DNA of 21,084 bases from DATGHS01 sp035307785. Lineage in GTDB: Bacteria > Planctomycetota > Planctomycetia > Gemmatales > Gemmataceae. The stretch spans positions 1 through 21,084 of the forward strand of contig DATGHS010000504.1 of the NCBI GenBank assembly GCA_035307785.1, read 5' to 3'. The translations under genes were made by a program, and so were the position numbers. The notes under the pieces were generated by a model. It was not told where the DNA came from. It worked only from the letters and a program-made list of their open reading frames with translations, and made no database searches. Below, in pieces: positions 1-5,924 of this stretch. Numbering within the stretch: the stretch's first letter is position 1; each line of letters starts with the position of its first letter.

Positions 1-298
1 TCTCGGCGGTGGTGATGTAGCCGGTGGCTTCCACGAAAGCGCGGAATTGCGCGTTGGTGACGTCGGTCTGGTCCATCCAGAAGCCATTCACGCGAACGCG
101 GTGGGCCGGATGCTCGGCGGAGGAAACGTCATCCGCATCGCTGCCCATCGTGAACTCGCCGCCAGGAATCCAGACCATGCCCGCTGGCGCCTGTGACTTA
201 TGGTTCGAACGAACCGCAAGATAGGTAACAGCAAACGCGCCAACACCTAGTGCCAGCAAAGGCAACCAGCGGATCATCAACGTGCGCGGCAGCGGCAT
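1..298 (-). CDS. Formylglycine-generating-enzyme-like (SUMF1/FGE-sulfatase family) protein, N-terminal part, membrane anchored
   Basis: The frame is open from an ATG at 298 to the window edge (99 codons), so the gene is truncated at its 3' end. An in-frame TGA lies 21 nt upstream, which limits the start to 298 or the ATG at 277. Residues 10-28 form a hydrophobic segment (signal anchor). Next comes the family opening: MVWIPGGEFTMGSD at 41-54, the HPAHRV motif at 63-68, then FWMDQTDVTNAQF around 73-85. These match the start of the FGE-sulfatase domain. In true FGE this domain oxidises a sulfatase cysteine to formylglycine, but many bacterial members have other or unknown roles. The diagnostic C-terminal cysteines lie outside the window, so catalytic competence cannot be judged. 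It is transcribed divergently from the sigma-factor gene. Confidence 0.88.
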   Translation of the reverse strand, partial: MPLPRTLMIRWLPLLALGVGAFAVTYLAVRSNHKSQAPAGMVWIPGGEFTMGSDADDVSSAEHPAHRVRVNGFWMDQTDVTNAQFRAFVEATGYITTAE

Positions 299-877
299 CG
301 TGGAGCTTCCGTAGTTTCATTCAGCTGAGATGCTTGGACCGAATATTTGTCCGTGTTCCCAAGGCGCAACAACACTTCAGAAAGATCAGTTTTTGCCACG
401 GAATGCTCAGGCCGACGGGAATTGTAAGCGGGTGTAATGTAGGCAAACCTGTTTCCCGGTCAATCTGGCCGTGGAAGAATTCACCAAAAACTCAAAGCTG
501 CCGACCGCGGTGGCGGTTTCGTGAGCTCGCGCCAGTATCACTGTGGCCGCGCGCTATGAGTTGGCCGCAACTCGTCATTCCAAAACATCATTGCATTGCA
601 CCAGAAAACCTTTCATTTCAGGGGGTTACTCGCCGGGGCTCCGCATCGGCATGGGACTCGATTGAACTGTTCTCTGCCTACCCAATTCGTGATAATTCCG
701 CAATCCACGGAACCCGCATTTTCGCTAATTTTCCCCAATTTGCTCTGGCTCCCCCAAAAATAAGCTACGGTTTAATTGGATTTTCCTGCCTATGTTGGGC
801 AAAGTCCGCCTCCAAAGCGAAAAATATGGCGGACTTGGGCGCTTGAACCCGCTTCTCAGAACTGCTGGGTAGTCGAC
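299..877. other. Intergenic region between divergent FGE-like and sigma-factor genes
   Basis: About 580 nt with no convincing gene. It must carry the promoters of the two divergent genes, but I could not pick a well-matched -35/-10 pair. Plus-strand frames here encode Cys/Trp/Pro-rich, non-protein-like sequence. The 3' part (about 715-800) is richer in A and T than its surroundings, which is where I would expect the sigma-gene promoter. No clear hairpin or repeat was seen. Confidence 0.5.
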
Positions 878-1564
878 ATGCCAAGCGACATCCACGATTT
901 GGAAGACTTGGAATCGACGAAAGTCGTTTCCGAGCCTACCGATCAGCAGTTATTGGAAGAACTACGCAGCGGCGGCCATGAGGCCGCCACCACGCTCTAC
1001 CGCCGCTATGCCAAGCGCCTACGGCAATTGATTCGCTCGAAGTGTTCCGCAGCCCTCGCGCGCCGGCTGGATGCTGACGATATCTTGCAATCGGTGTTTC
1101 ATGCCTTCTTCAAGGGAGCGAAGGGCGGTTGCTACCAGGTTCCAGCCGGTGAAGAACTCTGGCCGCTGTTGCTGGTAATCGCCTTGAACAAGATTCGCAC
1201 CCAAGGGTCGTTTCACCGGGCTGCCAAACGGGACATTCGCCTGACCTGCGGGCTCGAAGAATCGCACTTGCTGAAGCAATCGGTGCAAGAGCTGGAAACG
1301 CACGAGCCCATGCCCTTGTTACAGTTGGTGGCCAATGAAGCCCTGGAACGGATTCCGCCGAGCCAGCGCGAGATCATTCAATTGCGTGTGGCCGGCCATG
1401 AAGTGGAAGAGATCGCCCAGATGGTGGGCCGATCCAAACGCACGGTGGAACGCATTCTTCAAACTTGCCGCCAGCAGCTTAGCGAACTCCTCGAAGAGGT
1501 TGAGACTCATGGCGACAGTGATGTTAGAGAGGGACAACCCACTCGGACTGGAAGAGCGAATTGA
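878..1564 (+). CDS. ECF-type RNA polymerase sigma factor (planctomycete ECF-STK type)
   Basis: 228-aa sigma-70 family protein. Region 2 covers about residues 24-115, with the core-binding stretch LDADDILQSVFHAFF at 64-78. Region 4 covers about 148-205, with the helix-turn-helix VEEIAQMVGRSKRTVERIL at 176-194 that would contact the -35 element. There is no zinc-finger anti-sigma gene next to it. Instead the following gene is a Ser/Thr kinase whose start lies 56 nt inside this gene, the arrangement known in Planctomycetes as ECF-STK, where the kinase is thought to regulate the sigma factor. The open frame extends upstream to 776, but the first 34 codons are Trp/Cys/Pro-rich and unlike the family. 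The ATG at 878 gives a normal family length, although its SD is weak. Specific target promoters are unknown. Confidence 0.9.
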   Translation: MPSDIHDLEDLESTKVVSEPTDQQLLEELRSGGHEAATTLYRRYAKRLRQLIRSKCSAALARRLDADDILQSVFHAFFKGAKGGCYQVPAGEELWPLLLVIALNKIRTQGSFHRAAKRDIRLTCGLEESHLLKQSVQELETHEPMPLLQLVANEALERIPPSQREIIQLRVAGHEVEEIAQMVGRSKRTVERILQTCRQQLSELLEEVETHGDSDVREGQPTRTGRAN

Positions 1565-4500
1565 AGCGTTCGAGTCGGCGTGGAACCGCGCCGGCGCCGC
1601 AAATCCTGCAGATTTTTTACCCACCGAAGAACATCCTTCTTACCCGACGATCCTGTGCGAATTGGTGCGCGTGGATCTGGAGTTAAACTGGACCCGCGGC
1701 AAACCCAAACCGATCGAAGATTACATTCGCGAATTCCCGCTTCTCCGCAACGATTCCGAGCTATTGCAGCAAATCACCTACGAGGAATATCGTCAACGCT
1801 TGCAAGCTGGTGAATCGGTCCATCCGGCCGAGTATGCCGAGCGCTTTGACGTCAATATTTCCGCCTGGCCCTCCACGCGCGGGCAAGCCGGCCGCAGCAG
1901 CGAAGGTTCGGCCGAGTCCAATCTCACTCTGAATGTCACCGATCACGAGGTGAACGGGCTGGCCTTGCCACCGGTCGAACGCTCGGAATTGGCCCGGTTA
2001 GTCAAGCTGCAGGCGAAGGAACGCGAAGCCAGCAAGAGCCGGCTACCCCGGCCGGGCGAGAAATTCGCAAGCTTTCACATAGTCGAAGAAATTGGCCGCG
2101 GGTCGTTTGGCCGGGTGTTCAAAGCCCGGCAACTCGACCTGGCCGAGCGCGAGGTCGCGCTGAAAGTGTCGCTGAAGCCCGATCAGGAGCCGCAACAACT
2201 GGCGCAGCTTCAGCACACCAACATCATGCCCATCTTTTCCATGCACCGTGTCGGCAGCTTGCAAGCGGTATGCATGCCGTTGCTCGGCTCGACGACGCTG
2301 GCCGATTTAATCCGTGGCTTAAAGCGCAGCAATTCATTGCCGACTTCCGGCCGGATTCTGTTGAGTACGCTGTTCGAGCGTGGCCGCACGCGCCGGAATT
2401 CGCAGACCGATTCCTCGATCCTTCAGTCGGACGGTTCCGAGGCATCTGCGTCGTTTCAATCGGCCAAATTGCGTTCGCAAGCCGTTGTTGGCGAGAACGA
2501 CAGCCGACCCGTTACCCACCTGGAACAACTTGCCAGCATGAGCCTCGTGGAAGCCGCGCTCTCCCTGATGACGCGGGTGGCCGACGGTCTGGCCCATGCT
2601 CACGCTCGCGGCATTCTGCATCGTGACTTGAAACCGGCCAATATTCTGATCACGGATGACGGCGAGCCGATGCTCCTCGACTTCAACCTGGCGCTCAACG
2701 TCCAGCAAACGCCGACCTCGAAAGCGCGCATGGGCGGTACGCTGCCATACATGGCCCCGGAACAACTCGCCGCATTCCGCAAGGGCGAACGCATCAGCGA
2801 TGTACGCTGCGACCTGTACGCCATCGGCATGATGCTGTACGAACTGATGACGGGCATTTTCCCCTACAAGGTTCCTAAGGGGAAGTTGCCCGACGTGGCC
2901 GAATTCATGGCAAAGGATCGCCAAGCGATAGTGCCCGACCCGAGGCGCATCAATCCTGCCATCAGCCCCGCCGTTGCCAGCATCGTCAAGAAGCTGCTCG
3001 CGCCGAATCCGGCAGAGCGCTATCAGTCGGCCACGGAGCTGAAAGAGGACCTGGAGCGGCAACTGAGCCACCGGCCGCTGAAGTTTGCGCCGGAGCCATC
3101 GCTGTGGGAACGGTTCAGCAAGTTCCGCCATCGAAATCCGCGCTTATGTGCGGCAGCTAGCGTAGCGGCGGCGGCCATGGTCTTGATTGTGCTGCCTGTC
3201 GGCGTTGCGGCCAATGAGCATTCGAAGAGCAAGCGCCTGACCCAGCAGGTCTTTCATACGCAATCGCTTTCGCTGGCCAACCGATCGGCCGAAGAAGCCC
3301 GGCAAGCGCAGATTTGCCTCCAATCCCGGCACCAATCGTCGGCATTGCGCAAACAAGGCTCCGAGTTGGTTGAAAAGCTGGTAAATCGATATGGCATTGC
3401 CGAAGACGGCCAATGGGTGGCGCGCGACGAATTGCAAAAGCTGACGCCCGAAGAGCGAAGCCCAATGTTGGATGCGCTGGGGTACGCATTCCTGGCCATG
3501 GCCGACACGTCGCGGACCTTCCGCCCGGCCAATGCCGTGACGGCCGGCAAGAAGCCGCCTGAATACTGGGCCAAGCTGGCGGAACAATGCTTGCAGTTCA
3601 ACGGCAAATCCGGACTTCTGAAGCTGCCTTCCGAGCAGCCCAATTTCGAGAAAATGGACCTGAGCGAATGGGATAATGCCGATTTGTATGCGCAAGCCTC
3701 GTTGCTCGTTGGCCAGGGCCAATACGGGCAAGCCCTCAAATGGCTTGCGGAATTGTTGCGCCGCGATCCGCAATTCTACATGGGCTGGCACCTGAATGCT
3801 TTGTGCCACGAAGAGTTGGGGCGATACCACGATGCCGAAACGGACTGGACGGTTTGCATTACTTTACAGCCGAACTTTGAGCGCGGCTGGGCGGTTTTCA
3901 GCCGGGGTTCGTTACGGCTGAACGCGCGCCGGTTTGTTGACGCCAAGGCAGATTTCGACGAAGCGTTGAATCTCAACCCGCGCCTTACGCAAGCCCTCAT
4001 TAATCGATCTTTGGCGTGGCGAAACTTGGGTCGCTTAGCGGAAGCAGAAGCGGATCTGAGCACGGCTCTGACGCACGACGATCCCCCTACGTACGTCTGG
4101 TTGATGCGTTCGGTCGTGCGCAGCCTGATGGGCAAAAAGGCAGAAGCCGCAGAGGACAAGGCAAAAGGCCTGAAACTGGAACCCGAGGATGATCGGGGCT
4201 GGGTGACGCGCGGCTGGGCTCGCATGGATGCCGACCCGGAAGGCGCTTTGGCCGACTTTGAGCAAGCGCTGCGCTTGAATCCGCGTTGCCGGCACGCCCT
4301 CCAAAACAAGACCTATGTATATGGGGAAATCCTGCGCAAGAATACGGAGGCTCTTGCCGCCAATGAGGAATTGGTAAAGCATTATCCCGATTATGTTCCT
4401 GGCCGGGCAGGGCGCGGAGTCTATCGGGCCCGATTGGGTGATGTGAAAGGCGCCAAGCAGGATGCCGAGTTTTGCCTGGCGCAGGATCGCTCGCCGTTTG

Positions 4501-4715
4501 TTCTTTACCAAATGGCCAGCTTGTATTCTCAGCTCACGTGTCGCGAGCCCCAAGCAAAGAGCGACGCCTTTGAATTGCTTGGCAAAGCCATTCGGGGTGA
4601 CGTCAGCTTGGCGAAACGCATTGAAACCGACAAAGATTTCGATTCGATACGCAAAGAGCACAAGCTCCAGGAGCTAGTGGAACCAGCCTTAAAAGTTGGC
4701 CAGGAAGGGAGATAG
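1509..4715 (+). CDS. Membrane Ser/Thr protein kinase with divergent DFN motif and C-terminal TPR repeats
   Basis: 1068 aa from the ATG at 1509, preceded by GAAGAGG; the open frame continues upstream inside the sigma gene but is shadow sequence there. Residues 1-185 are a pre-kinase region. Kinase domain about 188-520: glycine loop IGRGSFGRVF 195-204, VALK lysine K219, a shortened segment leading to E227, catalytic HRDLKPAN 371-378, DFN (D391-F392-N393) in place of DFG, and MAPE ending at E418. Between the N-lobe and the HRD loop there is a Ser/Arg-rich insertion (about 270-345). One hydrophobic transmembrane segment spans about 546-568. The C-terminal half (about 715-1010) contains TPR-like helical pairs, for example around 753-790, 800-824, 830-855 and 905-925. 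Likely role: membrane kinase coupled to the overlapping ECF sigma factor, with the TPRs on the far side of the membrane as sensor or scaffold. Activity cannot be assumed because of the DFN change. Confidence 0.92.
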   Translation: MATVMLERDNPLGLEERIEAFESAWNRAGAANPADFLPTEEHPSYPTILCELVRVDLELNWTRGKPKPIEDYIREFPLLRNDSELLQQITYEEYRQRLQAGESVHPAEYAERFDVNISAWPSTRGQAGRSSEGSAESNLTLNVTDHEVNGLALPPVERSELARLVKLQAKEREASKSRLPRPGEKFASFHIVEEIGRGSFGRVFKARQLDLAEREVALKVSLKPDQEPQQLAQLQHTNIMPIFSMHRVGSLQAVCMPLLGSTTLADLIRGLKRSNSLPTSGRILLSTLFERGRTRRNSQTDSSILQSDGSEASASFQSAKLRSQAVVGENDSRPVTHLEQLASMSLVEAALSLMTRVADGLAHAHARGILHRDLKPANILITDDGEPMLLDFNLALNVQQTPTSKARMGGTLPYMAPEQLAAFRKGERISDVRCDLYAIGMMLYELMTGIFPYKVPKGKLPDVAEFMAKDRQAIVPDPRRINPAISPAVASIVKKLLAPNPAERYQSATELKEDLERQLSHRPLKFAPEPSLWERFSKFRHRNPRLCAAASVAAAAMVLIVLPVGVAANEHSKSKRLTQQVFHTQSLSLANRSAEEARQAQICLQSRHQSSALRKQGSELVEKLVNRYGIAEDGQWVARDELQKLTPEERSPMLDALGYAFLAMADTSRTFRPANAVTAGKKPPEYWAKLAEQCLQFNGKSGLLKLPSEQPNFEKMDLSEWDNADLYAQASLLVGQGQYGQALKWLAELLRRDPQFYMGWHLNALCHEELGRYHDAETDWTVCITLQPNFERGWAVFSRGSLRLNARRFVDAKADFDEALNLNPRLTQALINRSLAWRNLGRLAEAEADLSTALTHDDPPTYVWLMRSVVRSLMGKKAEAAEDKAKGLKLEPEDDRGWVTRGWARMDADPEGALADFEQALRLNPRCRHALQNKTYVYGEILRKNTEALAANEELVKHYPDYVPGRAGRGVYRARLGDVKGAKQDAEFCLAQDRSPFVLYQMASLYSQLTCREPQAKSDAFELLGKAIRGDVSLAKRIETDKDFDSIRKEHKLQELVEPALKVGQEGR

Positions 4716-4946
4716 AGCTGGTCTGGCCAGCAGTTGCCGACTTTTCCTTAGATTTTGAAAGAATTGTGGCGGATGGGCGACCGAAATGCGGCTTCCCTGC
4801 TTTGGAGAGACGAAAAACTTGGGAGCAAAATTGAGTATATACCTTAATTTTCACGTGGGAGTGTTAATTTTTGCCAACATTTTGAAAATTCTTGGTTAGA
4901 CGGTCATTTTCCTGCTTGACTCGTTTTTCCAATGTGGTACTTAGAA

Positions 4947-4978
4947 CCCCAGTTTTCTTGTTTTTAGAAAACTGTGGG
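4947..4978. repeat. Hairpin-forming inverted repeat
   Basis: CAGTTTTCT (4950-4958) pairs perfectly with AGAAAACTG (4966-4974) across a 7-nt loop, and CCC/GGG extend the stem after a one-base bulge. There is no T-run after the stem on the plus strand, so it is not an obvious intrinsic terminator. An RNA structure or a dyad operator is equally possible. Confidence 0.6.
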
Positions 4979-5062
4979 GAAGGGTACTGTATTGGCATTT
5001 TTGCCATTTGTGCGCCAGTTCAGCGACCATTTCCTACCTAACTAACGCAACGGTCATCGAAG

Positions 5063-5125
5063 CGCAAGCGGTTCCCTGCTTTTGGCTCCCAAGTTAATCA
5101 GCAGGTAAGACAAAAACCGCTTGCG
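5063..5125 (+). repeat. Nested inverted repeat upstream of the small Thr-rich protein gene
   Basis: A perfect 11-bp inverted repeat, CGCAAGCGGTT (5063-5073) with AACCGCTTGCG (5115-5125), encloses a second perfect 6-bp stem, CCTGCT (5075-5080) with AGCAGG (5100-5105). Inside that, TTGG (5082-5085) and CCAA (5089-5092) can pair. The structure ends 55 nt before the start codon at 5181, so it would lie in that gene's 5' leader if transcription begins upstream. This may be a structured RNA or leader, or a dispersed palindrome. The sequence alone does not decide. Confidence 0.5.
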
Positions 5126-5180
5126 TTCATTCGTGATGGCCGTAGCTGCCCTTCGTCACGTGTGACACAGGAGCGGTCTC

Positions 5181-5366
5181 ATGAATCTGCGCGTTCGTCT
5201 CTCCATCGAACAGCTCGAACATCGTGATGCGCCAAGCGGCATCTCCCCAAGCGATCCGACGTCTACCGGCACGACAAATACCGGTACTACCGACCCCACG
5301 ACACCGACTCAAACAGCGCCGGCTACGACTACGACGACTACAACAACAACCGTAACGGTGTACTAG
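5181..5366 (+). CDS. Small Thr-rich protein with planctomycete-type N-terminal LEQLEDR-like motif
   Basis: 61 aa. The ATG at 5181 is preceded by a good SD (AGGAG, 5169-5173). The N-terminus MNLRVRLSIEQLEHRDAPSG resembles the LEQLEDRxxPS-type motif that opens many planctomycete surface and secreted proteins, where it is thought to act in sorting. I make this match from memory. The remaining 40 residues are low complexity: Ser/Thr/Pro/Gly, then a run of nine Thr and a short VTVY end. There is no hydrophobic signal segment. The gene stands alone between long non-coding stretches, with an inverted repeat upstream and a terminator-like hairpin 33 nt after its stop. Function unknown. It could also be the degraded remnant of a much longer surface protein, but the intact SD and terminator argue for an expressed small gene. 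Confidence 0.65.
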   Translation: MNLRVRLSIEQLEHRDAPSGISPSDPTSTGTTNTGTTDPTTPTQTAPATTTTTTTTTVTVY

Positions 5367-5399
5367 AGTCGGCGTGGTCGGCTTCCAAACCCCCGCAAA

Positions 5400-5458
5400 C
5401 GCATTCAAACAGCGATCGCCCACAAGCTGTCTGAATGCGCAGTGGTTCTTTGTTTATT
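5400..5458 (+). terminator. Probable intrinsic terminator of the small gene
   Basis: The arms at 5400-5413 and 5426-5439 pair over 14 positions with one mismatch and enclose a 12-nt loop. The T-rich stretch TTCTTTGTTTATT follows at 5446-5458. Position and polarity fit the end of the transcript carrying the small Thr-rich gene. The T tract starts six nt after the stem and is interrupted, so termination efficiency is uncertain. Confidence 0.55.
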
Positions 5459-5487
5459 CTCGGCCGAATAGCTCCCCAAGGCCGAGA
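5458..5487. repeat. 8-bp hairpin
   Basis: TCTCGGCC (5458-5465) and GGCCGAGA (5480-5487) are perfect reverse complements around a 14-nt loop. It lies directly behind the preceding terminator-like hairpin, perhaps as a second terminator element, but no T-run follows. Confidence 0.5.
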
Positions 5488-5550
5488 GAACAGAGACCGA
5501 GGGGGTTTGTCCATTCAATTCCATTAATCGCATTGGTTGTTCCCGCTTGT

Positions 5551-5590
5551 TAGAGCGCGCTTGACGGTGCTAGAGCGCGTTTCACGGTGG
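5551..5590. repeat. Tandem duplication of a 20-nt unit
   Basis: Two adjacent 20-nt units, each beginning TAGAGCGCG, at 5551-5570 and 5571-5590 agree at 17 of 20 positions. The second unit is the outer arm of the adjacent palindromic element, so the first may be a relic arm from an earlier insertion or a duplication. Confidence 0.75.
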
Positions 5591-5707
5591 TGTATCGGCT
5601 TCTTTGGCTGTAGCCGCAGGCTTCAGCCTGCGCGTTGGGCTCCCGCGCAGGCTGAAGCCTGCGGCTACAGGTATCTAGGTCGCTACACGATGGTGAAACG
5701 CGCTCTA
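5571..5707. mobile_element. MITE-like concentric palindromic element (137 nt, non-coding)
   Basis: Outer 15-bp perfect inverted repeats TAGAGCGCGTTTCAC (5571-5585) and its complement (5693-5707) share the same centre, near 5639, as an inner perfect 27-bp inverted repeat (5608-5634 with 5644-5670, 9-nt loop). The spacers between inner and outer arms have equal length on both sides. This symmetry, with no coding capacity, resembles a MITE or REP-type dispersed palindrome. The inner core AGCCGCAGGCTTCAGCC is a motif I associate with planctomycete intergenic repeats. No transposase or clear target-site duplication is visible. Confidence 0.6.
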
Positions 5708-5719
5708 AGTCGACTACTG

Positions 5720-5788
5720 TGGCCGTAGCCGCAAGCCTCGGCATGCGCGTGGGGTTTTCGCGCAGGCTGAAGCCTGCGGCTACGGCCA
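5720..5788. repeat. Second, degenerate copy of the palindromic core
   Basis: The 30-nt arms at 5720-5749 and 5759-5788 pair at 26 of 30 positions around a 9-nt loop. The right arm contains the same GCGCAGGCTGAAGCCTGCGG core as the element just upstream. Three of the four mismatches fall in the middle of the left arm, suggesting that arm has decayed. Confidence 0.7.
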
Positions 5789-5807
5789 TCGTGCTACGGC
5801 CATCGTA
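5780..5807. repeat. 14-nt tandem duplication
   Basis: CTACGGCCATCGTG (5780-5793) is followed at once by CTACGGCCATCGTA (5794-5807), 13 of 14 identical. The first unit overlaps the end of the palindrome, so this looks like local slippage or imprecise repair at the edge of the repeat. Confidence 0.7.
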
Positions 5808-5881
5808 CTTCTCAGACCGAACCTTCCACCGCTCTGATCACTCTTGTCTCTGAAGAGTCCCAACAGTACCAGTACCATGTA

Positions 5882-5912
5882 CGGCCGCACGCAGCGGCCG
5901 GTGTTTCTTTTT
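5882..5912 (+). terminator. Terminator-like or attenuator-like hairpin immediately before asd
   Basis: CGGCCGC (5882-5888), the loop ACGCA, and GCGGCCG (5894-5900) form a perfect 7-bp GC stem. TGTTTCTTTTT (5902-5912) follows, then the SD at 5913 and the asd start at 5925. It could be the end of an upstream transcript, or an attenuator or RNA element in the asd leader. If translation instead began at the ATG at 5878, this would be coding sequence. Confidence 0.45.
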
Positions 5913-5917
5913 GAGGA
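5913..5917 (+). promoter_or_regulatory. Ribosome binding site that selects the GTG start of asd
   Basis: GAGGA lies 7 nt before the GTG at 5925. This favours a GTG start over the in-frame ATG at 5878, whose upstream sequence lacks an SD and which would add 16 residues not expected in the family. Confidence 0.6.
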
Positions 5918-5924
5918 CCAACAC

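Larger units (their letters stand above)
4716..5180. other. 465-nt intergenic region, AT-richer, with two hairpin-forming inverted repeats
   Basis: No protein-like frame was found on either strand. The stretch 4800-4970 is visibly richer in A/T than neighbouring coding DNA. It holds a perfect 9-bp stem at 4950-4974 and an 11-bp inverted repeat with a nested 6-bp stem at 5063-5125, both listed separately. A short GCTGG/CCAGC stem directly after the kinase stop (4717-4731) is followed only by a weak T-rich stretch, so it is not called as a terminator. The region probably contains the promoter and a structured leader for the small gene at 5181. Confidence 0.55.
5367..5924. other. 558-nt repeat-rich intergenic region before asd
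   Basis: No credible gene on either strand. It contains a terminator-like hairpin (5400-5458), a second 8-bp hairpin (5458-5487), a tandem 20-nt duplication (5551-5590), a 137-nt concentric palindrome (5571-5707), a related degenerate palindrome (5720-5788), a 14-nt tandem duplication (5780-5807) and a terminator-like hairpin next to the asd start (5882-5912). Confidence 0.75.

Noticed and set aside
250..846. 198-codon plus-strand open frame before the sigma gene
   Set aside because: Rich in Trp, Cys, Pro and Ser with no family resemblance; it overlaps the 5' end of the FGE-like gene on the other strand and has no SD.
776..877. Upstream extension of the sigma-factor frame
   Set aside because: The 34 extra residues are unlike sigma factors, and family length is met from the ATG at 878.
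2334..3131. 265-codon minus-strand frame inside the kinase gene
   Set aside because: Shadow of the kinase gene; the plus strand encodes clear kinase motifs throughout.
4916..4943. TTGACT with TACTTA 16 nt downstream as a sigma-70-type promoter
   Set aside because: The -35 box is good but the -10 box matches only two consensus positions, so it is not called.
5550..5789. Minus- and plus-strand short frames with RRLQPA / AEACGYR motifs
   Set aside because: These are translations of the palindromic repeat arms, not proteins.
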